DNA from: Flavobacterium petrolei
Lineage (GTDB): Bacteria; Bacteroidota; Bacteroidia; Flavobacteriales; Flavobacteriaceae
DNA length: 64,000 nucleotides
Direction of reading: 5' to 3'
NCBI RefSeq assembly: GCF_003314435.2
Contig: NZ_QNVY02000004.1
Location: 62,001 to 126,000 of the forward strand
A program made the translations under genes and the position numbers. Of this stretch, positions 57,758 to 63,130 are shown one piece after another (within the stretch, counting starts at the first letter, position 1; each line of letters begins with the position of its first letter). The notes under the pieces were generated by a model. That model saw only the letters and a list, made by a program, of their open reading frames with translations. It had not been told where the DNA came from and did not search any database.

Positions 57758-57973
57758 TTATTTGTTGGTTCTGGTTAATTCTCTGGCATTTACCGGAGCC
57801 AGAGTATGCCCAAACATTTTGAGTACCTGATTAACCTTTTCCAGATTTAGATTTTCTTTTCCTTGTTCAATTTTTCGGATTACCGTAAGTGCTACTCCAG
57901 CAAGTTCTGCAAAAGCCTCTTGTGTCAGGTTCACTTCTTTTCTTTTCTGTTTTACAAAATCTGCTAGATTCAT
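57758..57973 (-). CDS. HipB/Y4mF-like XRE-family antitoxin, orphan
   Basis: A 71-aa helix-turn-helix protein: DFVKQKRKEVNLTQEAFAELAGVALTVIRKIEQGKENLNLEKVNQVLKMFGHTLAPVNA. The LTQEAFAELAGVALTVIRKIEQGKENL block is the DNA-binding motif of the Y4mF/HipB antitoxins of HipA-type kinases. Length is complete. The partner toxin gene is decayed (see 57720-57752), so the protein may survive as a simple repressor. Palindromes matching HipB-type operators lie at its start. Confidence 0.85.
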   Translation of the reverse strand: MNLADFVKQKRKEVNLTQEAFAELAGVALTVIRKIEQGKENLNLEKVNQVLKMFGHTLAPVNARELTRTNK

Positions 57974-58073
57974 AATTATATGCTTTTACAACGAATTTAA
58001 AAAAATATACTAAATTATATGTTTAAGCATATAATTTAAAGATGTAGAAGTTATTTATATGTTTAAGCATATA
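57974..58073. promoter_or_regulatory. Operator array for the HipB-like protein
   Basis: AAATTATATG-TTTAAG-CATATAATTT (58012-58037) is a perfect 10-bp inverted repeat. TATATG-TTTAAG-CATATA (58056-58073) repeats its centre 40 bp further. A half-site AATTATATG (57974-57982) touches the antitoxin start codon. Three equal half-sites before an XRE antitoxin gene fit autoregulation. The remaining sequence to 58220 shows a 60-codon plus frame that I regard as not real. Confidence 0.7.
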
Positions 58074-58220
58074 TTATGTGGCACAGGCTATAAGCAAGGG
58101 TCTTGGGACTTTTTTAGATGGCAATAATAGTGCTTGCTTATCCAGTTGTTTTATAAGAATAAGTGTCGCCAACAATATTGGACCATTTGCAGAATTTCTA
58201 TCAAAATTTAGTGATCAAAG

Positions 58221-58252
58221 TGACCCTGTCGGGACAATTCTCGAACCATTTT
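58221..58252. repeat. Perfect 32-bp direct repeat, left copy
   Basis: Identical to 62928-62959; starts TGACCCTGTCGGGACAATTC and ends CGAACCATTTT. On the minus strand it reads ATGGTTCGAGAATTG..., i.e. the first ten codons (MVRELSRQG) of the broken gene at the right copy, here stopping after 13 codons. It marks the left border of the 4.7-kb segment with the type IV-like module. Confidence 0.85.
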
Positions 58253-58290
58253 TTAAATGATATGAGAAAACTATCCATGGGGAATTCAGT

Positions 58291-59061
58291 TTAAATGTAC
58301 AAATTAAAAGCTCTAATTAACTGTCCAAATAAGTCTTGTACATCCACGTTTCCAGCTCCCATTTCTTTAAAAACTTGTTTATCTGGCAAATCACCTTTTA
58401 CGACTTCAGCGAAATTTGCTATATCAGATTTAATGCTTCCGACAATGGTAAAATTATTTTCAGGTGTTAATAATAGAAGTAATCTAAAAATATCCATTTT
58501 ATGTTTTTTCAATTGCTTTTCATCAATTTTTTCTCCGTTTTCTTTTCGGATTTTATAATCTAGAAATGCTTTGGCTTTTAATCCTATCAAGGCTTCTGTA
58601 TTTGCCAAATGTATTCCGTTGTCTAATTGGCTGTGTTGGATTGTGAAATTGTAATAATCATCATCCATTAGTATTGCTGATAAACTTGAAATCTCCGTGT
58701 CAACTGGAATTGGAGTTAGGTGTGTTCCTTCGTCCAAATCTAATAAATCGGGTATTCTTGAGAATAATTCAATTTGAAAAGGGAAGTCTTCCAGTTGTGG
58801 TTTTTGAAAACGATAATATTTTCTGTCGTCTTCGCTTTTCTCTTTGACTTCATAATTTCCTTGTTTTATGAATTCCCAAAAATGAGCTACAAATTCCGGG
58901 CTTAATGCTTCAATAACTAAAATTATATCAATGTCTTTTGTTGCTCTTGGTGTTAAACCAATATTGTCAATGATTATGTCACAAGCAGTTCCTCCGATGA
59001 TTATATAATTATCTGTGAAATCTTTAAAATGTTGTCTGAAAATTTCTAAACCTCTTACCAT
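58291..59061 (-). CDS. AbiEii-like nucleotidyltransferase (type IV toxin-like)
   Basis: A 256-aa MNT-fold nucleotidyltransferase. IIGGTACDIIIDNIGLTPRATKDIDIIL holds the family motif: GG at 23-24 and the DxD metal ligands (Asp 43 and 45); a third acidic site is probably in FQIELFSRIP. The C-terminal half is helical (KAKAFLDYKIRKENGEKIDEKQLKKHKMDIFRLLLLL, typical of AbiEii: Lys-rich HKxDIxRLL). In AbiE-type type IV systems this is the toxin, adding nucleotides to tRNA. Its start overlaps the stop of the regulator gene by 7 bp, giving translational coupling as in abiEi-abiEii. Confidence 0.8.
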   Translation of the reverse strand: MVRGLEIFRQHFKDFTDNYIIIGGTACDIIIDNIGLTPRATKDIDIILVIEALSPEFVAHFWEFIKQGNYEVKEKSEDDRKYYRFQKPQLEDFPFQIELFSRIPDLLDLDEGTHLTPIPVDTEISSLSAILMDDDYYNFTIQHSQLDNGIHLANTEALIGLKAKAFLDYKIRKENGEKIDEKQLKKHKMDIFRLLLLLTPENNFTIVGSIKSDIANFAEVVKGDLPDKQVFKEMGAGNVDVQDLFGQLIRAFNLYI

Positions 59062-60047
59062 ATGTATTTTTCTATTATTTGATCTAATGCCATATCTGTT
59101 CTTTCGTCAATAAACCCATCTTTCAAGCTAATGTATAAAGACAATGGATCTACATTATTTTTCTTTGTGATTCCTTTTGTGATTAATTCCGGATTATATT
59201 TCCAAACTTCTAAAGCATAGTTTCCGCTTTCATTATTTAGATTTACTAATTGGTTTGTTTTTTCTAACTCATAGAATTTGCTTTTTTCTATGGCAAAATA
59301 CTCCAATCTACTTGGATTCATATCACTGTATTCTTCCAATGCCGTAGCGTTAGAGCAATACATTTTTATTGTTGGTTTTTCATCTACATAAACTGTTTTT
59401 AGTACTGGATTTACAAGATGTTTTTCAATACTTTTCCAAAGTTTTTGTATATCAGTTTCAAACACAATATTTTTTTCTTTAGTTCCAACAACCTCAACAA
59501 TAGCTACCCTTTTCAAATTTTCAATTGCTTTTGTTATTCCCATTTGTGTGTATTGGAATTTTTCTGCCAGTTCTTTGAAGGTATATTGACTTAAATTATC
59601 TTCTCTGTGCAGTATTTGATATAGCAAAATTAATTGAGAGGAAGGTAACAGCAGGAATTCTTTTTGAAATGCTTTGTCCTTATTAAAATCTTGAATATCA
59701 ATAAGTAATTCAGCAAGAAACATTTGTTTTCCCGGAACGATGAAACTAATTTTTTGGTCAATAAGTCTTTTCCGGTTTATAGCCGTGATGTCATCTGTAA
59801 CAATAATAATTCTTTTGTCTAATACTTTTTGGATTGCTAAAACTTGTTGTCTTAATTGTGCAGCATTGAAGGCATCTTCTTTATTTACCTGTACTAAAAT
59901 TAATTCGTGATTGTGTAAATGAGTGGAATAAAAATTAAAATTGTTTCTGAAAAGGAACGGTAATTTATTGGTGTAATCTTTTGATAACTCTTTTATTTCA
60001 AGGTCTTTTCCTAGTATTTGATGGATGTATTCTTTTAATTTTTCCAT
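59055..60047 (-). CDS. Winged-helix regulator, AbiEi-like antitoxin candidate
   Basis: A 330-aa protein with an N-terminal alpha/beta domain (about 40-130: ELILVQVNKEDAFNAAQLRQQVLAIQKVLDKRIIIVTDDI, KISFIVPGKQMFLAEL), a winged-helix segment (about 145-200: LLYQILHREDNLSQYTFKELAEKFQYTQMGITKAIENLKRVAIVEVVG) and a C-terminal domain (220-330). It precedes the nucleotidyltransferase as abiEi precedes abiEii, but the wing is central, not N-terminal as in Streptococcus AbiEi, so the family is not the same. Its promoter carries the AATAAAC operators, suggesting autoregulation. Confidence 0.7.
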   Translation of the reverse strand: MEKLKEYIHQILGKDLEIKELSKDYTNKLPFLFRNNFNFYSTHLHNHELILVQVNKEDAFNAAQLRQQVLAIQKVLDKRIIIVTDDITAINRKRLIDQKISFIVPGKQMFLAELLIDIQDFNKDKAFQKEFLLLPSSQLILLYQILHREDNLSQYTFKELAEKFQYTQMGITKAIENLKRVAIVEVVGTKEKNIVFETDIQKLWKSIEKHLVNPVLKTVYVDEKPTIKMYCSNATALEEYSDMNPSRLEYFAIEKSKFYELEKTNQLVNLNNESGNYALEVWKYNPELITKGITKKNNVDPLSLYISLKDGFIDERTDMALDQIIEKYIW

Positions 60048-60107
60048 AATAAACTAATAATTGTTATAATAAACCAGATTGGTTTATTGTGCAAATATAG
60101 GTTTATT
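60048..60107. promoter_or_regulatory. Four-half-site operator, copy 1 (promoter of the TA-like pair)
   Basis: Half-sites AATAAAC at 60048 and 60068, then GGTTTATT at 60081 and 60100. The centre is AATAAACC-AGATT-GGTTTATT (60068-60088, perfect 8-bp arms). It covers the 100-bp space upstream of the winged-helix gene and begins at its start codon. The same arrangement occurs at 61353-61408 and 62446-62502. Confidence 0.75.
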
Positions 60108-60147
60108 ATGCTAAATGTCAATTTATTGTATTATTAATATTAATTAT

Positions 60148-60918
60148 TTATATTGAAATAATAGCTCTGTCACTATATCCTATATTCTCATTGTACTTGA
60201 CATATCCTAATTGGTTTGTTAATAATTTTGTATTTCCAACTATGAAATCATTGACGTTGGTGTGATGATGTCCATAAATCCAATATGCTACGTTGTTATC
60301 TTCAATAAAATCAGTCAATTCAGAAGCGAAAGCCTCATTGATTTTACTATCGGCATATTTTTCAGGGTAATTGATAAATGTAGGCGCATGATGCGTGATA
60401 ACAATCGTTTTTTTAGATGTGTCATTTTCCAATGCCTTATGGAGAAACTCTATACTGTCTTGGTGTAACTTATTGTAATCATCTGGATTTAAAAGATGCT
60501 CATTACATTTTATGACTTGAAAGTCAGATAAACTTTCTTTAATTAACCAGTATTTGGCAGGAGAAATATTCGACCACAAGGTAGAGAATACAAATTTCAC
60601 TCCCGAAATTTCTTTGGTACAATTGTTTACCAAAAATACATTGTCTCTGATTTGTTCATCCAAAACACCACTTTTCTCGGCAATATCATAGTAATAATAT
60701 TCATGATTACCGGGTATCCAAAAAGTCAGTTTGAAATGCTTAGAAATATAGTCGAAGAAATCTTGATGTTTATCCATTATTGCAAAAGGCACAATATCCC
60801 CAGCCAATATTAGAATTTCTCCTTCGGGCTTTATTGGGTTTTGAAGAATATACTTTTTGTTGTCAGGAAATTCAAGATGTAGATCTGAACAGTATTGAAT
60901 TTTCATATTATTTTCCAT
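60148..60918 (-). CDS. Calcineurin-like metallophosphoesterase
   Basis: A 256-aa phosphoesterase with all family motifs: SDLHLE (DxH, 11-16), LILAGDIV (GD), WIPGNHEYYYYD (GNHE), VITHHAPT (H) and YGHHHTNVN (GHxH). The short form resembles the YfcE/ApaH-like and DNA-repair-unrelated phosphoesterases of phages and islands; substrate unknown (phosphodiester or nucleotide). A second Met (60906, MKIQYCSDLHLEF) is the likely start. It lies between operator copies 1 and 2, on the same strand as the TA-like pair. Linkage to that pair is by position only. Confidence 0.82.
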   Translation of the reverse strand: MENNMKIQYCSDLHLEFPDNKKYILQNPIKPEGEILILAGDIVPFAIMDKHQDFFDYISKHFKLTFWIPGNHEYYYYDIAEKSGVLDEQIRDNVFLVNNCTKEISGVKFVFSTLWSNISPAKYWLIKESLSDFQVIKCNEHLLNPDDYNKLHQDSIEFLHKALENDTSKKTIVITHHAPTFINYPEKYADSKINEAFASELTDFIEDNNVAYWIYGHHHTNVNDFIVGNTKLLTNQLGYVKYNENIGYSDRAIISI

Positions 60919-61140
60919 TAGTGGTGATTTAAGTTAAATAAATGGATTTGATTTTTCACTAAAAAGGTATTTTTGGGAAAATATTTTCCAGTATAGGTAA
61001 ACTGGGAAATTTGAAAATGATTACTTTTTTCCACTAAAATGAATTTCAAAAGTATTAAGCGTTATTATTTTAGAGTAAAAGACTATTTAAAAAAAAAATA
61101 TTTTCCATTATAAAAAGAAATATTAAAAATTAAGTATTAT

Positions 61141-61176
61141 CACAATATTTATACCTTTTCGGGTATAATTATTGTG
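61141..61176. repeat. Inverted repeat around CCTTTTCGGGTATA
   Basis: CACAATATTTATACC / GGGTATAATTATTGTG: a stem of about 15 bp with one mismatch and loop TTTTC. The right part GGGTATAA is repeated at 61201-61208 after CCTTATC. Confidence 0.7.
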
Positions 61177-61216
61177 TTTTTCGCTTACTTAAACCTTATC
61201 GGGTATAAAATTAGAT

Positions 61217-61242
61217 ATATTGCATATCGCAATATGCGATAT
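61217..61242. repeat. Two interleaved 7-bp palindromes
   Basis: ATATTGC-ATATC-GCAATAT (61217-61235) and ATATCGC-AATAT-GCGATAT (61224-61242) overlap and share their middle, so the strand can fold in either of two ways. Confidence 0.65.
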
Positions 61243-61296
61243 AATCCAGAAAACTTAGAAGAATATTTAGATTGTTTAATTTGCAAATTATTCTAA
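61234..61296 (+). CDS. Possible 20-codon small ORF
   Basis: ATG to TAA encodes MRYNPENLEEYLDCLICKLF, a plausible small peptide. Its start lies in the interleaved palindromes and its stop forms the first bases of the 61294-61320 hairpin. It could be a leader peptide or chance; nothing proves translation. Confidence 0.25.
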   Translation: MRYNPENLEEYLDCLICKLF

Positions 61297-61320
61297 TAAC
61301 GGCGATTATCGCCGTTATTA
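61294..61320. repeat. Perfect 12-bp hairpin TAATAACGGCGA / TCGCCGTTATTA
   Basis: Arms of 12 bp with 3-nt loop TTA. GC-rich in an AT-rich area and not followed by a T tract, so not a standard terminator. Confidence 0.75.
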
Positions 61321-61352
61321 GCGATTTATTTAAACTTCATTTTATAGTTTCT

Positions 61353-61408
61353 AATAAAGCGAAAAATAGATAATAAATCTAATTGGTTATTGTTAAAATA
61401 TAGGTTTA
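61353..61408. promoter_or_regulatory. Four-half-site operator, copy 2 (degenerate)
   Basis: AATAAAG (61353), AATAAAT (61372), GGTTATT (61385) and GGTTTA (61403) occur with the same 19-bp spacing and the same order as in copies 1 and 3; the inner core is AATAAATCTAATTGGTTATT, one base shorter. The words after the core (TTAAAATATAGGTTTA) also match copy 1 (GCAAATATAGGTTTA). No gene begins directly beside it. Confidence 0.55.
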
Positions 61409-61466
61409 CGGTATTATTATTCAGTTATATGTATTAAATACATACATACAGACAGAAATTACTAAA

Positions 61467-61483
61467 ATTATCATACTGATAAT
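61467..61483. repeat. ATTATCA-TAC-TGATAAT palindrome
   Basis: Perfect 7-bp arms with 3-nt centre, followed by a T9 run on the plus strand, so it might act as a weak terminator. Confidence 0.5.
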
Positions 61484-61559
61484 ACTTTTTTTTTATGCTA
61501 GCGAATTTTGTTTTGCATGTATCATCATTTGCGTCTTTATGAAATTTCCTTTACGCTCA

Positions 61560-61574
61560 TTTCGTAATACGAAA
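61560..61574. repeat. TTTCGTA-A-TACGAAA palindrome
   Basis: Perfect 7-bp arms around one base; size and symmetry are those of an operator for a dimeric regulator. Confidence 0.5.
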
Positions 61575-61615
61575 ATATGATTTGATTCTAGTGTTTGAAA
61601 AATTGAGTGTTTTTT

Positions 61616-61670
61616 TGTTCACTTTGTTTGTATGTTCACGTTTACGTGAACAGTGTTTTTTTTGTGAACA
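61616..61670. promoter_or_regulatory. TGTTCAC operator-like array
   Basis: A 20-bp perfect palindrome TGTTCACGT-TT-ACGTGAACA (61633-61652) is flanked by single half-sites TGTTCAC (61616-61622) and GTGAACA (61664-61670). Four half-sites in mirror order repeat the design of the AATAAAC operators but with another sequence, which suggests a second regulator. Confidence 0.6.
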
Positions 61671-61767
61671 TAAATAAGTATAATTGAGGTTGCCTGTTTT
61701 ATTCTAATTAAGGTTTGATTTCTAACGGGAATATTTAGGGACTTTAAATAACAGACTTTTGTTATTT

Positions 61768-62382
61768 CTAATTATTATTTTCAAATTTTTCTTTTAGGCG
61801 GAGATATTCTCTATATTCTTTTTCCTTGCGCTTCCTATGGGAAAATGTTTCAAATGCTTCGTATTCCGGGGAATCATAATTCATGAAATCTGGGATTTTT
61901 ATTATTGCCCAGTCTTTTGCAATATCTTTCCAAGTTTTGGCTGCATTTGCGATTGTATTTCTCCAATCCTCATCGGAATTTCTTTGTATTGTGTAATCGT
62001 AATCAACCGAATGTGGTAATACTATTCGAGCCTGTGAATGCCACCATCCGTGAAAGGGATTCACATAAAATTTATCTAATACCTCTTTTAGAGGATGAAA
62101 AAGTGCTTGAGATTGATGGTATTTCATATAAGCAAGAATTTTATAGACTGCAATTAATTCTTGGTCTTTGTATTTAAGTGTAACTGACAAATGCCTTGCA
62201 GTCTCTTTTAAAGGTGTTTCCTGAAAATATTGCTGACGATTTTCTTTTAGATCATACCAAGGTGAATTGATTGTATTTTCTCCTATTATAAAATCCCTAA
62301 TTTGCACTTCAGGCACATTTAAGCCTTTCCAATAATTAAAGATCTGATTCCACTGTGTCATATAGCTTTTCATAAAATTCAA
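61768..62382 (-). CDS. Hypothetical 204-aa protein, operator copy 3 in its promoter
   Basis: A soluble protein rich in Trp, Tyr and Lys (QWNQIFNYWKGLNVPEVQIRDFIIGEN, LDKFYVNPFHGWWHSQARIVLPHSVDYDYTIQ, DWRNTIANAAKTWKDIAKDWAIIKIPDF) with a charged coiled C-terminus (HRKRKEKEYREYLRLKEKFENNN). I recognise no family. Good start at ATG 62382 (another Met at 62373). Since operator copy 3 lies 64 bp upstream, it should share control with the toxin-antitoxin-like genes. Confidence 0.65.
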   Translation of the reverse strand: MNFMKSYMTQWNQIFNYWKGLNVPEVQIRDFIIGENTINSPWYDLKENRQQYFQETPLKETARHLSVTLKYKDQELIAVYKILAYMKYHQSQALFHPLKEVLDKFYVNPFHGWWHSQARIVLPHSVDYDYTIQRNSDEDWRNTIANAAKTWKDIAKDWAIIKIPDFMNYDSPEYEAFETFSHRKRKEKEYREYLRLKEKFENNN

Positions 62383-62445
62383 ATTTAATAATATATTTCA
62401 ATTATTAAATTTATAAAATAATGAATATGCAAATAATTCCTATTT

Positions 62446-62502
62446 AATAAACCAAAATATGCATAATAAACTTGATTGGTTTATTATGTATATTTTGGTT
62501 TA
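62446..62502. promoter_or_regulatory. Four-half-site operator, copy 3
   Basis: AATAAACC (62446), AATAAAC (62465), GGTTTATT (62478) and GGTTTA (62497), spacings 19, 13 and 19 bp, as in copy 1. The whole reads as a near-perfect inverted repeat of 24-bp arms (one mismatch) with centre TTGATT. The 21-bp core equals copy 1 except for two bases. Confidence 0.75.
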
Positions 62503-62558
62503 CTGTGTTGTATTTTAGTATATTATAAAAACATTCAATTTATAAATGATAAATTATA

Positions 62559-62956
62559 TTATTCTTTACTCCATTTCATGTTTAAAGCCCACTTTGTATG
62601 TTGACGAATATCATAGAGTTTCTTCTTAGTTCTTTTATCGTGTCCTAAACAGTCAATTAGTTCTCTATCTGCCCATTTTATGTACTCTGTATCTCCTTGA
62701 TTCTTCAGTGCCAAAAGTTCTTTGCGTTGTTCTACGTTTGGTAAAAGTTCTAAAATATCATACTGCAATATTTCGGGACAATTCCAACCAGCTGTTCTTT
62801 TACGGGTGTCGTAGCTCTACCAAGTAGATTGTAGTTGACATATGGGAAGTCCTCTTTTGATAATAACTCGGCCTTGCCTTCTATAAGTTCTTCGTAAAAT
62901 TCTCTCCAATGGTTAATTTCACGGTTCTGACCCTGTCGGGACAATTCTCGAACCAT
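62559..62956 (-). pseudogene. Frameshifted hypothetical gene whose start lies in the 32-bp repeat
   Basis: From ATG 62956 the frame reads MVRELSRQGQNREINHWREF... to about 62815 (YVNYNLLGRA). The coding sense then moves to another frame: YDTRKRTAGWNCPEILQYDILELLPNVEQRKELLALKNQ... to a stop at 62559. The crossing between the two is about a codon long, so one base was lost or gained near 62815-62825. The joined protein of about 130 aa is charged and helical; I do not recognise it. The first ten codons are duplicated at 58221-58252. Confidence 0.55.
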
Positions 62957-62959
62957 TTT
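62928..62959. repeat. Perfect 32-bp direct repeat, right copy
   Basis: Identical to 58221-58252; bases outside differ on both sides (before: C here, G there; after: CTGCAAG here, TTTAAATG there). Distance between the copies is 4.7 kb. Confidence 0.85.
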
Positions 62960-63130
62960 CTGCAAGATTTAAAGCATTTGAGTATGCCGTCATCCATTTA
63001 ATAAAGCCAATGAAAACATTAAATTTATTCGTAAGCCCATATCCACTTTAACTTATTATGTCAACTAACAGGACAAGCTTATATTTATGGGTATGGAATG
63101 CAATTTAGCTATCTTTATTATCTTGTTTTT

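Larger units (their letters stand above)
60919..61767. other. 849-bp non-coding stretch packed with inverted repeats
   Basis: No frame longer than about 20 codons looks like protein. Perfect or near-perfect inverted repeats are listed separately: 61141-61176, 61217-61242, 61294-61320, 61467-61483, 61560-61574, 61616-61670, and operator copy 2 at 61353-61408. A second CCTTATCGGGTATAA word (61194-61208) echoes the 61154 hairpin. This density is typical of a replication or transfer origin, a set of operators, or a structured leader RNA; no Rep or relaxase gene is visible. Confidence 0.6.

Noticed and set aside
58078..58260. 60-codon plus-strand frame with GTG start (ending DPVGTILEPFFK)
   Set aside because: It lies across the HipB operator side and the 32-bp repeat; its C-terminus is only the antisense reading of the repeat, the start is GTG without support, and composition is not protein-like throughout.
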